NCBI GenBank assembly: GCA_036675565.1
Contig: JAKFER010000104.1
Coordinates: forward strand, 1 to 54,610
Source of the DNA: JACCYQ01 sp036675565
Lineage (GTDB): Bacteria; Bacteroidota; Bacteroidia; Chitinophagales; Chitinophagaceae
DNA length: 54,610 nucleotides
Reading direction: 5' to 3'
Made by a program: the position numbers and the translations under genes. The notes under the pieces were generated by a model. It searched no databases. It was given only the letters and a program-made list of their open reading frames with translations, and had not been told where the DNA came from. Shown in pieces: positions 46,131-54,610 of this stretch (position 1 is the first letter of the stretch; every line of letters begins with the position of its first letter).

Positions 46131-49100
46131 TTATAACCCCACATTGATGTTGAAGCCGTATCTCTTTGCACTAGGTGCACCGGTAATATCAAAACCTTGG
46201 GCTGCACTAGTACCAAAAGAACTTACTTCAGGATCATAATTAATATGTTTTGGAGTACCTGGTGCAATGTACCAAAGGTTACGTCCGCTAACAGATACAT
46301 TGATCCTGTCAATTTTCAATTTGTTAGTTATTGATTTAGGCAAATCATAACCCAGTGTAATTTCACGCAAACGATAAACTGAGGCGTCATAAAAACTAAA
46401 TTCACCTGCAGAGTTTGTTGCAAAAGAACTGGCGTTAGCAACTCCAGCCTGGAAATAGAGGTCGTTGGTTGACAGTTTTGTCTGATTAGGAACTGTTTTT
46501 CCTCCTATCAAAAGTGGCACAAATATAGGATTTCCATCGGGTCCTGTTACCTGGGTAGTATTTCCATAAACACCTCTTATTACCCTGTTTATTTCCCTGT
46601 CTTCATTATCCATTGTTACACCACGACCAAGCATGCTGTTTATAGATTCAGAGAAGAACATTCCACCGACTGTCATATCAAATAATGCACCCAGTGTAAA
46701 GCCTTTGAAAGAAAGCGTATTAGACAAGCCCAATTTGTAATCTGGCTCAGGCTGTCCAATTTCAACAGGCGTAGGATTAACCAGTGGCCATCCGCTATTA
46801 GGATCAATTAAAACTTCCCCGTCTTCAGACCTGGCAATTTTGGTAGCCCTGAAAAAGTTGAAACGTGAACCTGCCTGAAGGAAACCTCCAGCTGTTGAGT
46901 AACCAGAATAGTTAATGAGATCAAGTCCGTCGATTAGTTTTTCAACCGTATTTATATTACGGGTAAATGCACCACGCACTTCCCATAGGAAATCATTAGT
47001 CATCACAGGTTTAACTGTTAATCCTATTTCCCAACCTGTATTTCTAAGTTCTCCCAGGTTTGTATAATAACTTGAATACCCCGTTGTAACTGGAACATCA
47101 ACGGCATAAATCAAGTCAGTAGTTTTTTTATCATACCAGGTAATCTCGGCATTTATTCTCCTGTTCCACAACTGAAAATCAGCGCCAGCCTCAATTTCAC
47201 TGGTAAATTCAGGAGTAAGGTCCGGATCATAGGTAGTAGCTCCCCTGGTAGCCCGTGGCTGACCCAGGAATGAAGTAGCACTAAGATTGAATATATCCTG
47301 ACCATTATGAGGGTTGGCATCATTACCCACCTTTGCATATCCAAAACGGATTTTTCCGTAATTCAACATATTGGATTTTAAATCAAAGGCATCAGTCCAC
47401 ACAAATGAACCGGATATACCTGGATAAAAATACCGTGCGTTGTCATAAGGAAGAGTTGATGTAAGGTCCATCCGGCTGGCAATATTCACAAAAGCAAAAT
47501 TTTTATAACCAAGTGTTGCATCGGCAAATACACCTACCAGCCTTCTTTTGCTCCTGCTATCAGAGTTGAAAAACTTATTATTTGTATTACCCAGGTTATA
47601 TATTCCAGGAACGATAAAGTCAACTCCTTGAACCTGCTGTGATCTGGAAGTTCTTTGATTTATATCATTTCCTACTTTAAAATCCAAAGTAAAATCATCA
47701 TTAATTTTTGGTGTAAAAACCGCAACAAGCGTTGAGTTAAGTTCCTGGTTTCTAAAAATTGTTTCTGTAATGTTTCCAAGAGCGTTATTTGAACCACCCA
47801 AAGAACTTTTATCAATGATGGCATCGCGGAAAAGTGCGTAGTTATTTACGCCTAAATTGTAATTGATCGTCAATAAGTTACTTACTTTATATGAAGCACG
47901 TGCATTAGCTACTACACGATCATCATGTGTAGTAATTGTATTATGATACGCCGCCCAAATAGGGTTGGTATATTGACCCGTGTTAAAACCAATTTGGTTT
48001 CCTTGTCTGTCCTGGATTGGCCAGGCTGCAATGTCCCAGTTTCTTGCCTGGGTGAAGGTGCGTCCCCATCCAGTTAAGAATGATTGAACCTGTCCAAAAA
48101 ATCCACCTATTTGTTTAGAACGAGAATAAGATGCACTTGCACCAACTGTCAATTTACCTACTGATGTTTGACCGCCGGCAGAGATATTATTTTTTGTATA
48201 ACTCGTATTCATTATGTAACCTTTCTGGCTCACATTTGAAGCAGTCAGGTTAAAGGTGGTACCACCAGATCCACCATTTACGTTGACGGAATTTTCGTAA
48301 AGTCTTCCAGTCTCAAATAATTTTTCAACGTTATCAGGTGCTGCTTTATAAGGTGCTAACCCACCAGGAAATAATTCCGGGTAAGCTGCATACATCGCTG
48401 CCCAGGTTCCTGCAGGTATAGAATCTATTCCTGAAGTAGATGGTCTAACCACTTGTCCTGAGGCATTATAAATTACACCTTTGCCAAATGCAGCTCCCCA
48501 TGAACCATTAGAAGACTGGGTAACAAAGTTTGCACCCGCGCCATAAGTGTTTTGGAAGTCAGGCAAATTGGCAATTTTTTCTATACTAAATCCAGATCTT
48601 ACATTAACATTTAAAGAATTGGTTCCTTTTTTACCTGACCCGGATTTGGTTGTTATCAATATAACACCATTTGAAGCTCTTGACCCATATAATGATGCAG
48701 CCGCAGCACCTTTCAGTACATTTATGGATTCAATATCATTGGGATCAAGGTTAGCTAAGCTTGTTCCAGATGCACCGCCCCCTGAAAAAGCATTTCCGGA
48801 GCCAACCTCAATATTGCTATAAGGCGCCCCATCCACTATGATCAAAGGTTGTGTGGAAAGTCCAATAGAAGCAACACCTCTAATCTGGATACGACTTGCC
48901 GCTCCAGGAGCCCCCTGTCCTACTCTGATATCTACACCAGGCACTTTGCCCTGTAATCCTCTCAGAATATCTGGCTCAGACCTTTGTAATACGGCATTGG
49001 GATCTACCTGCGAAACAGCATAGCCCAGTGCTTTTTGATCCCTTTTAATACCTAAAGCAGTTACAACCACTTCCTGCAATTCTCCAGAAGCTGCAACAAG

Positions 49101-49373
49101 GGTAATTTCCATACTTCCTGATGTTGGTGTAATAGTAACCGGGTTAAAACCTGTAGCAGAAATTACCAGGCGGGAACCTTCTTTGATACTCAACGAAAAA
49201 GTACCAGCCCCATCAGCTGTCGTACCATTTTGTGTGCCTGCTTCCGTGATGGTTGCAAATGGAACAGGCATGCCTTTATCATCTTTAACTGTACCTTGAA
49301 CAGTACGATTTTGCGCTATTGCATAAACTGAAAACAGCATAAGCAACGCAAAGAACGAAGCAAATTTTCTCAT
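46131..49373 (-). CDS. SusC/RagA family TonB-linked outer-membrane protein
   Basis: The 1,080-residue protein has a signal peptide (residues 1-20) and a carboxypeptidase-regulatory-like domain (about 22-98, VQGTVKDDKGMPVPFATITEAG). The plug domain follows, with EVVVTALGI at 101-109 and LQGKVPGVDIR near 139, and then a 22-strand-type barrel to the C-terminal NVGL. No STN signalling domain precedes the regulatory-like domain, so sigma/anti-sigma control of the FecI/FecR kind is not implied. It imports large ligands with SusD, energised by TonB. A 540-nt gene-free region with a leader hairpin lies upstream. Confidence 0.95.
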   Translation of the reverse strand: MRKFASFFALLMLFSVYAIAQNRTVQGTVKDDKGMPVPFATITEAGTQNGTTADGAGTFSLSIKEGSRLVISATGFNPVTITPTSGSMEITLVAASGELQEVVVTALGIKRDQKALGYAVSQVDPNAVLQRSEPDILRGLQGKVPGVDIRVGQGAPGAASRIQIRGVASIGLSTQPLIIVDGAPYSNIEVGSGNAFSGGGASGTSLANLDPNDIESINVLKGAAAASLYGSRASNGVILITTKSGSGKKGTNSLNVNVRSGFSIEKIANLPDFQNTYGAGANFVTQSSNGSWGAAFGKGVIYNASGQVVRPSTSGIDSIPAGTWAAMYAAYPELFPGGLAPYKAAPDNVEKLFETGRLYENSVNVNGGSGGTTFNLTASNVSQKGYIMNTSYTKNNISAGGQTSVGKLTVGASASYSRSKQIGGFFGQVQSFLTGWGRTFTQARNWDIAAWPIQDRQGNQIGFNTGQYTNPIWAAYHNTITTHDDRVVANARASYKVSNLLTINYNLGVNNYALFRDAIIDKSSLGGSNNALGNITETIFRNQELNSTLVAVFTPKINDDFTLDFKVGNDINQRTSRSQQVQGVDFIVPGIYNLGNTNNKFFNSDSRSKRRLVGVFADATLGYKNFAFVNIASRMDLTSTLPYDNARYFYPGISGSFVWTDAFDLKSNMLNYGKIRFGYAKVGNDANPHNGQDIFNLSATSFLGQPRATRGATTYDPDLTPEFTSEIEAGADFQLWNRRINAEITWYDKKTTDLIYAVDVPVTTGYSSYYTNLGELRNTGWEIGLTVKPVMTNDFLWEVRGAFTRNINTVEKLIDGLDLINYSGYSTAGGFLQAGSRFNFFRATKIARSEDGEVLIDPNSGWPLVNPTPVEIGQPEPDYKLGLSNTLSFKGFTLGALFDMTVGGMFFSESINSMLGRGVTMDNEDREINRVIRGVYGNTTQVTGPDGNPIFVPLLIGGKTVPNQTKLSTNDLYFQAGVANASSFATNSAGEFSFYDASVYRLREITLGYDLPKSITNKLKIDRINVSVSGRNLWYIAPGTPKHINYDPEVSSFGTSAAQGFDITGAPSAKRYGFNINVGL

Positions 49374-49485
49374 GTGAATTTGTTTTGGTGTTAAAAACAG
49401 TTGATATCAATCCTGGTGAACGCTTTTATGGAAAAAATCAAGCTCGATTAATATAAAGTAGAGGACTATTTAAACTTTAAGTTAG

Positions 49486-49513
49486 GATGAGCTGAATTGT
49501 AGACAAGCTCATC
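49486..49513 (-). promoter_or_regulatory. Hairpin in the susC leader
   Basis: GATGAGCT and AGCTCATC (8-bp perfect stem, 12-nt loop) lie about 115 nt upstream of the susC start codon. There is no T-run after it on the minus strand (the flanking sequence is CTAACTTAAAG), so it is a leader structure or binding site and not a terminator. Confidence 0.45.
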
Positions 49514-49901
49514 TTATACAATGCTGCATAATAGTTAAAAAAAAATCAAAATAATTTTTTCCAATTTTTCACAAGTTATAGTACTATACTTTTTAAGCTG
49601 TTCCAAATATAATTGACTTGATGATAATACTCATCAATTAATATGTTTTTTAAATCCAGCGAAATAATGCTTATATATAATTTTTTAATGTATTAGACCA
49701 GTTCATTTAGGTCACAACTAAAAAACCCTTACTCTGTTCTGCTTTATGATTTTATAGTTGATTATGATGTTTTGTTAGACTTTCATTCCCATCTCTATAA
49801 ATCACCTTATTGTATATGCGCTTATTGAAATCAAATAAAACTTAAAATGAAAAACCTTCATTTACAAAATCAATTTTCATATTAATTGTAATCTAAGCTG
49901 A

Positions 49902-49909
49902 TACTTTTG
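49902..49909 (+). promoter_or_regulatory. Promoter of the FAD oxidoreductase, 4 nt before the start codon
   Basis: TACTTTTG fits TAnnTTTG and ends 4 nt before the ATG at 49914. This placement predicts a leaderless or nearly leaderless mRNA. A clear -33 TTG at 19 nt is not visible. Confidence 0.5.
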
Positions 49910-49913
49910 CACT

Positions 49914-50975
49914 ATGCAAGTTGAATTTTTGATCATTGGTCAGGGCATTTCCGGAACGTTTTTATCTTATTACCTGCAAAAGGCAAACAGGTCTTTTTTG
50001 GTAATAGATAACCAGGAATCTGACAGCGCTTCAAGAGTAGCTGCGGGCATCATCAACCCCGTAACCGGTCGCAGAATCGTTGACACCTGGATGATCGATG
50101 AAATTTTGCCATTTGCATGGAATGCTTACCAGCAACTAGGAAATGATCTGCAACTGGAAGCCATCACCCAAAAAAATTTAATTGATTTTTTTTCTACCCC
50201 GCAAATGATGCTTGCTTTTGAGGAGCGACTAAACCAGGATAATCATTATTTAAAAAAAGGCAGCGGAGATCAATTCCTTCCCTATTTTAATTATGATTTC
50301 ACTTTTGGAGAAATTGACCCGGTTTACATGGTGAACCTGCAGGAAATTTTACCGGCCTGGAGAAAAAAATTACAGGATAATGATCAGTACCGAAAAGAAA
50401 GCTTCGACATCAACAAACTAAAAACTGTTTCAAATATTTCTTATAAAGATATCAGGGCGGAAAAAATAATTTTCTGTGATGGCATCAACAGTTTTTATCA
50501 AAACCCGCTTTTCAATTTACTGCCTTTTGCACCCAATAAAGGAGAAGCCTTATTGGTTGAAATTCCCGGTTTACCCCAAAAAAATATTTATAAAAAAGGA
50601 ATGACACTGGCACCCCTGGACAATGATATGTTCTGGATAGGTTCCAGTTATGAATGGAGTTTTACAGACGTAAATCCCTCAGAAACCTTTTATAAAAAAA
50701 CAAATGAATTATTGAAGCACTGGCTGAAGATTCCTTATACCATTTTAGAACATAAATCTTCCATCAGGCCTGCCACTTTGGAACGAAGACCTTTTGTGGG
50801 ATTTCACCCAAAATTTAAAAATGTGGGAATATTAAATGGAATGGGCACCAAGGGGTGTTCACTGGCGCCTTATTTTGCCAGCCAGTTGACCCAACACATG
50901 TTGAATGGAGCTATCCTGAATCCTGAAGCTGATATTAACCGGTTTAATGGAATTCTCTCACGATCGGTTTTTTGA
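49914..50975 (+). CDS. FAD-dependent oxidoreductase (DAO family)
   Basis: The 353-residue protein begins with the FAD-binding dinucleotide fold (EFLIIGQGISGTFLSYYLQKA; consensus GxGxxG) and continues with the DAO pattern: SDSASRVAAGIINPVTGRRIVDTW and a C-terminal GILNGMGTKGCSLAPYFASQL. It is D-amino-acid oxidase-like in fold; the substrate cannot be named. It has no signal peptide. The start codon lies right after the promoter, so the mRNA may be leaderless. Confidence 0.88.
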   Translation: MQVEFLIIGQGISGTFLSYYLQKANRSFLVIDNQESDSASRVAAGIINPVTGRRIVDTWMIDEILPFAWNAYQQLGNDLQLEAITQKNLIDFFSTPQMMLAFEERLNQDNHYLKKGSGDQFLPYFNYDFTFGEIDPVYMVNLQEILPAWRKKLQDNDQYRKESFDINKLKTVSNISYKDIRAEKIIFCDGINSFYQNPLFNLLPFAPNKGEALLVEIPGLPQKNIYKKGMTLAPLDNDMFWIGSSYEWSFTDVNPSETFYKKTNELLKHWLKIPYTILEHKSSIRPATLERRPFVGFHPKFKNVGILNGMGTKGCSLAPYFASQLTQHMLNGAILNPEADINRFNGILSRSVF

Positions 50976-51047
50976 GAATTTTTTCGGCTAGTTTTTGTTT
51001 CAAAAATAATAGGGTGCTCTTGATCTTACGGATTAGTTCTAAGTACG

Positions 51048-51878
51048 TCATGGATAAGTGTTCGTTATAATTTTATTTTTAGTTGCCGGATCCTGGTTCA
51101 GCACATTGCATAATGCACGATACAGGTTTGGCAGGTAATATTTTAATTCTTTCGGATTTTCAAAAAACGCTTCTATACTAACGGCCCAAAACTCCTGGAT
51201 ATTGCGAAATGCATAACCCCGCAGGTAACTTTTGCGGTTTGTTATTACTTCTGCAATTAATGGGCCGGTTGTTACAGAGAACAATTCATAATTCAATCGG
51301 AACTTGGCATCAGCCCCATAATTGGCAAAAAAGTTATTATATAACAGCGCATGTGCCATTTCATGCAAACCTACATTGATATTATCATCAGCTATGGCAT
51401 ACCCATAAACAAAATGCTGCCAGGATAAATAAATAGAACCCGGTTCCACATGCCCCACAAAATATTCTTCTTCTTCATCCATCTTATAAGCATCGCCTAA
51501 AATATGAATGTCCTTAAACTGTTCTAATTGATAATCCTGCAAACCAAAAGTTAATTGAACCGCCGATGCGCTAACCAGTACAGGGATCTCAAAATGTTCC
51601 TTCAAACCTTTGAAATGAAACCGCTTGGATGCCATAAAGACCTTTACCCGCTTAATAAACCGTAGTTTTTGTACAGGCGATAACTGGTTAAAATAACTGA
51701 TGCGGCTGCCAATAATTAACGAATAATTGCGAATAATATCAGTAGTTAATATATGATCATCGGGTATTAAACAAGCCGGAAGGCTGGCTTTATCGATGGT
51801 TTGTATCCGTTTTCTCTTTGCCACACGCATAAGGTATCGTTCAGTACTTAAATTTAACCAATTAAGCCCAAAAACCAA
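51048..51878 (-). CDS. Zinc-dependent peptidase, MtfA (M90)-like
   Basis: The 276-residue protein has the metal motif HEMAHALL (about residues 169-176), with GHVEPGSIYLSWQHFVYGYAIADDNINVGLHE before it and FWAVSIEAFFENP after it. This combination is typical of the MtfA/DUF980 group. E. coli MtfA acts on the Mlc repressor system; the target here is unknown. The start is uncertain: a second Met (MRVAKRKR) at 51830 is possible. It is convergent with the FAD oxidoreductase and divergent from aspS. Confidence 0.85.
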   Translation of the reverse strand: MVFGLNWLNLSTERYLMRVAKRKRIQTIDKASLPACLIPDDHILTTDIIRNYSLIIGSRISYFNQLSPVQKLRFIKRVKVFMASKRFHFKGLKEHFEIPVLVSASAVQLTFGLQDYQLEQFKDIHILGDAYKMDEEEEYFVGHVEPGSIYLSWQHFVYGYAIADDNINVGLHEMAHALLYNNFFANYGADAKFRLNYELFSVTTGPLIAEVITNRKSYLRGYAFRNIQEFWAVSIEAFFENPKELKYYLPNLYRALCNVLNQDPATKNKIITNTYP

Positions 51879-51899
51879 ACGGCCGGGCGTTTAGTTCTT

Positions 51900-51907
51900 T
51901 ATCTTTG
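51900..51907 (+). promoter_or_regulatory. Putative aspS promoter (-7 element)
   Basis: TATCTTTG fits TAnnTTTG exactly. No TTG at the standard distance. The leader would be about 140 nt, opening with a small hairpin (51908-51926) and a T-rich stretch. Confidence 0.5.
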
Positions 51908-52051
51908 CGCCCTGTTGAAGCAGGCGTTTTTATTATTAGGTTACCGGCTGCGGTTCATTAATCAACCCCGGTTGCGTCGCACTCTTCAGCAATAACAATT
52001 CTATTCATCAATTAAAAAAATCATACTACCCTGCCGGGAGTAAATATTTCT

Positions 52052-53893
52052 ATGTATCGTACGCATACCTGTGGTGAATTAAGAAGCACCCATATTCAAC
52101 AAACCGTAACATTGGCCGGTTGGGTGCAGACCGTCCGGAAATTTGGTGCAATCACTTTTGTGGATCTGCGCGATCGTTATGGCATTACACAATTATTAAT
52201 GGGTGAGGAATTAAATACCCTCCTGGATCAAAACCCATTGGGAAGGGAATTTGTGATCCAGGCAACGGGTACGGTGAGCGAACGCAGTAATAAAAACCCA
52301 AATATGCCCACAGGCGATATCGAAATCGCTGTACAAAGTTTTACCATTCTCAATAAATCCGCAGTGCCTCCTTTTACCATCCAGGATGATACGGATGGTG
52401 GTGATGACCTGCGCATGAAATTCCGCTACCTGGATCTTCGGCGCAATGCAATCAAAAAAAATATGGAACTGCGTTATGCAGTGAACAGGGCGGCCCGCAA
52501 TTACCTGCATCAAAAACAATTCATCGATATTGAAACACCTTTTTTAATCAAATCCACACCAGAAGGAGCCCGTGATTTTGTGGTTCCTTCAAGGATGAAT
52601 CCCGGTGAGTTTTATGCCTTACCCCAATCTCCCCAAACCTTTAAACAATTATTAATGGTAAGCGGCTACGATCGTTATTACCAGGTTGTAAAATGTTTTA
52701 GGGATGAGGATCTGCGAGCAGATCGCCAGCCAGAATTTACCCAGATAGATTGTGAAATGGCTTTTGTGCAGCAGGATGATATCCTGGACATGTTCGAGGG
52801 TATGATCAAATCAATATTTAAAGAAGTCAGGAACATCGACTATACGGAACCGGTAGAAAGAATGAGTTGGGAAGATGCCATGTGGACTTATGGCATCGAT
52901 AAACCGGATATTCGCTTCGGGATGAAATTAGCGAACCTGAATTTTCCCCAGCATACATTTCCTGCTAAACAATCGCCATTGGGTGGTTTAGCATCGGCTT
53001 CGCCTCTTTGGGGCGTTGGTGGCCCTTTTGACCAGGCCGAAACCGTTTTAGCCATTGCCGTTCCAGGTTGCAGTGAATACAGCCGCAAACAAACGGACGA
53101 ACTAACGGAATGGGTTAAGCGCCCACAGATCGGCATGAAAGGGATGGTATACATTAAATGCAATGCAGACGGAACTTATAAAAGCACGGTTGATAAATTT
53201 TACAGCCATGAAATAATAAAATCCATTGCAGATGCAGCTGGTGCTCAAATAGGAGATTTAGTTTTAATACTGGCCGGGGCGGAAGAAAGAACCCGCAAAG
53301 CGATCAGCGAATTAAGACTTGAAATGGGGAAAAGACTAGGATTAAGAAAAGAAAATGAATTCAAGTTGCTTTGGGTTATGGACTTTCCTTTATTTGAATA
53401 TGATGAAGAAGGCAATCGCTGGGTGGCCCGGCATCACCCATTTACATCGCCCAAACCATCAGACATTGAAACCATGATCAATCATGATCCCAAAATTGAA
53501 AATGCAGCGGAATACCTGAAACATCCCTATGCTAATATTAAAGCCAATGCCTACGATATGGTTTTGAATGGTAATGAAATTGGAGGTGGTTCTATTCGTA
53601 TTTTCCAACGCGACTTGCAGGAAAAAATGTTTGCTGCCCTGGGCATGTCGAAAGATGAACAGCAACATAAATTCGGCTTTCTCCTGGGGGCCTTTGAATA
53701 TGGTGCTCCACCACATGGTGGCATTGCCTTTGGTTTCGACAGGCTTTGCGCAATTCTTGGTGGCAGCGAAAGCATTCGTGATTTCATCGCATTTCCAAAA
53801 AATAACAGTGGGCGGGATGTGATGCTGGATGCACCTGCAACCATAGATGAATCCCAATTAAAAGAATTACAGATTAAGTTAAATCTTCAATAA
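52052..53893 (+). CDS. aspS: Aspartate-tRNA ligase with an in-frame palindromic insertion
   Basis: The 613-residue class II synthetase charges tRNA-Asp. It has an N-terminal OB-fold anticodon-binding domain (VTLAGWVQTVRKFGAITFVDLRDRYG), class II motif 2 (FRDEDLRADRQPEFTQID), the GAD insert domain and motif 3 (PPHGGIAFGFDRL). In the GAD domain, residues 305-325 (AKQSPLGGLASASPLWGVGGP) look like extra sequence between QHTFP and FDQAETV; typical bacteroidotal enzymes run directly from one to the other as I recall them. The DNA of the insert forms a hairpin (52964-52992). All catalytic motifs are intact. A terminator follows. Confidence 0.96.
   Translation: MYRTHTCGELRSTHIQQTVTLAGWVQTVRKFGAITFVDLRDRYGITQLLMGEELNTLLDQNPLGREFVIQATGTVSERSNKNPNMPTGDIEIAVQSFTILNKSAVPPFTIQDDTDGGDDLRMKFRYLDLRRNAIKKNMELRYAVNRAARNYLHQKQFIDIETPFLIKSTPEGARDFVVPSRMNPGEFYALPQSPQTFKQLLMVSGYDRYYQVVKCFRDEDLRADRQPEFTQIDCEMAFVQQDDILDMFEGMIKSIFKEVRNIDYTEPVERMSWEDAMWTYGIDKPDIRFGMKLANLNFPQHTFPAKQSPLGGLASASPLWGVGGPFDQAETVLAIAVPGCSEYSRKQTDELTEWVKRPQIGMKGMVYIKCNADGTYKSTVDKFYSHEIIKSIADAAGAQIGDLVLILAGAEERTRKAISELRLEMGKRLGLRKENEFKLLWVMDFPLFEYDEEGNRWVARHHPFTSPKPSDIETMINHDPKIENAAEYLKHPYANIKANAYDMVLNGNEIGGGSIRIFQRDLQEKMFAALGMSKDEQQHKFGFLLGAFEYGAPPHGGIAFGFDRLCAILGGSESIRDFIAFPKNNSGRDVMLDAPATIDESQLKELQIKLNLQ
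52964..53026. repeat. In-frame palindromic insertion element within aspS
   Basis: 63 nt (21 codons) with GCTAAAC (52964-52970) and GTTTAGC (52986-52992) as inverted repeats. Inside them, CGCC/GGTG pair around an ATTG loop, leaving AAT bulged. A second small palindrome CGCC-TCTTTG-GGGCG follows. Length divisible by three and no stop codon. Confidence 0.6.
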
Positions 53894-53908
53894 ATGAATA
53901 ATAAGAAT

Positions 53909-53929
53909 CCCGCTTCGGCGGGTTTTTTT
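53909..53929 (+). terminator. Rho-independent terminator after aspS
   Basis: CCCGC, tetraloop TTCG and GCGGG are followed by seven T. It lies 16 nt past the stop. Confidence 0.9.
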
Positions 53930-53966
53930 ATATTTTTAAAGAATACTCAATCGTTTAACATCCTTC

Positions 53967-54610
53967 ATGAAAATTTTAATTATTGCCTTAACAAGTATCA
54001 TTTTTCTCACATCCTGCCAGCGTGAAGAGCCATCGACGGGTACAACTAACGACAAAGAACAAACCTTAAATAATGTATCGTACGGAGCGGATGCAAAACA
54101 AATCATGGATATCTACCTGCCGGCTAACAGGAGTACAACATCAACCAATGTAATTATATTAATACATGGTGGTGCATGGATTGAAGGTGACAAGAATGAT
54201 TTTGCCGGTTATATTACCACGCTGAAACAAAGATTACCAGGTTATGCCATTTTTAATATTAATTACAGGCTGGCCATTAATAATCAAAACCCTTTCCCAG
54301 CACAGGAAATGGACATCAAACAAGCCATTGAATTTATTTACAATAAAACAGGTGAATACGCAGTCTCTAAAAATTTTGCTTTACTTGGCGCCAGTGCCGG
54401 TGGGCACCTTGCATTGTTGCAGGCCTATAAATATGAATCACCTGTAAAGATTAAAGCTATTGTTGATTTTTTTGGCCCCACTGATTTAATAGCATTATAT
54501 AATGTATCACCCAATCCACTGATCAAACCATTACTTGAATCCATAACAGGTGGCACACCGGCTACCCGGACTGATGTTTATGAACAAGCCAGCCCTGTAA
54601 ATTTTGTAAC
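53967..54610 (+). CDS. Alpha/beta hydrolase lipoprotein, 3' end beyond the window
   Basis: The first 214 residues are visible. They begin with a lipoprotein signal (MKILIIALTSIIFLTSCQREE, Cys18). The oxyanion motif LIHGGAWIEGD, the nucleophile elbow LLGASAGGHLALL and FFGPTDL are those of the esterase/BD-FAE alpha/beta hydrolase group. The remaining catalytic Asp and His lie downstream, outside the window. Substrate (acyl ester, xylan acetyl group or similar) is unknown. It follows the aspS terminator by about 40 nt. Confidence 0.88.
   Translation, partial: MKILIIALTSIIFLTSCQREEPSTGTTNDKEQTLNNVSYGADAKQIMDIYLPANRSTTSTNVIILIHGGAWIEGDKNDFAGYITTLKQRLPGYAIFNINYRLAINNQNPFPAQEMDIKQAIEFIYNKTGEYAVSKNFALLGASAGGHLALLQAYKYESPVKIKAIVDFFGPTDLIALYNVSPNPLIKPLLESITGGTPATRTDVYEQASPVNFV

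Larger units (their letters stand above)
49374..49913. other. Intergenic region upstream of susC and the FAD oxidoreductase
   Basis: Gene-free, AT-rich DNA between divergent genes. It holds the susC leader hairpin (49486-49513), a weak -7 box TATATTTG on the minus strand (49604-49611), and the promoter of the FAD oxidoreductase at its right end. No open frame of note. Confidence 0.6.

Noticed and set aside
43454..49373. Calling the susCD operon a polysaccharide utilisation locus
   Set aside because: No glycoside hydrolase, lyase, esterase or regulator is adjacent, so only the transport pair is supported.

Overview
The window looks like chromosomal DNA of a Bacteroidota member, most likely of the Chitinophagaceae. 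Evidence: the 16S rRNA 5' end, TAnnTTTG-type -7 promoter elements with an upstream TTG, a SusC/SusD outer-membrane pair, many short signal-peptide proteins and lipoproteins, a 1,108-residue SecA with a C-terminal zinc motif, and AT-rich intergenic DNA. The family-level placement is inference; no searches were run.

Layout. The left edge (1-405, minus) is the 5' part of a 16S rRNA gene, with three tandem rRNA-type promoters at 574-867. From 941 to 15540 the genes run mostly on the minus strand: truA with a DUF4476 protein, a lemA/TPM/TPM operon, the glycolytic genes pgk and gap, tRNA-Glu(TTC), a secreted protein, a DUF4136 lipoprotein, a beta-CASP metallo-beta-lactamase, a DUF4442 protein, lysA, scpB, an isolated atpG and a lipoprotein. 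secA follows on the plus strand. Next is an AT-rich accessory patch (19128-20623) holding a winged-helix/membrane gene that looks frameshifted. Two amidohydrolase-family genes (minus) are followed by deoC, a SPOR-like protein and an M20 hydrolase (plus), then an S41 peptidase and an ABC-2 exporter (minus). From 31079 to 43237 the plus strand carries malic enzyme/phosphotransacetylase, MlaE/MlaF lipid-transport subunits, a DUF4198-like protein, sucD and a giant alpha-2-macroglobulin. A susC-susD-lipoprotein operon (minus) follows, then a FAD oxidoreductase, an MtfA-like metallopeptidase (minus), aspS and the beginning of an alpha/beta hydrolase lipoprotein cut by the right edge.

Most of the content is housekeeping: central carbon metabolism (gap, pgk, maeB, sucD), translation (16S, tRNA-Glu, aspS, truA), export (secA), chromosome segregation (scpB), ATP synthesis (atpG) and lysine/peptidoglycan precursor synthesis (lysA). 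Envelope functions form the second theme: MlaEF, SusCD, A2M, TPM proteins and lipoproteins.

No CRISPR array, transposase, prophage or recognisable defence island was seen. The observations most worth checking are: a 21-residue in-frame insertion in aspS whose DNA folds as a palindrome; a SusC-plug-like VVVGYG motif inside the alpha-2-macroglobulin; the split winged-helix/membrane gene beside secA; and three near-copies of an rRNA promoter with its initial transcribed hairpin. Terminators, promoters and repeats were found by eye and not scored by software.
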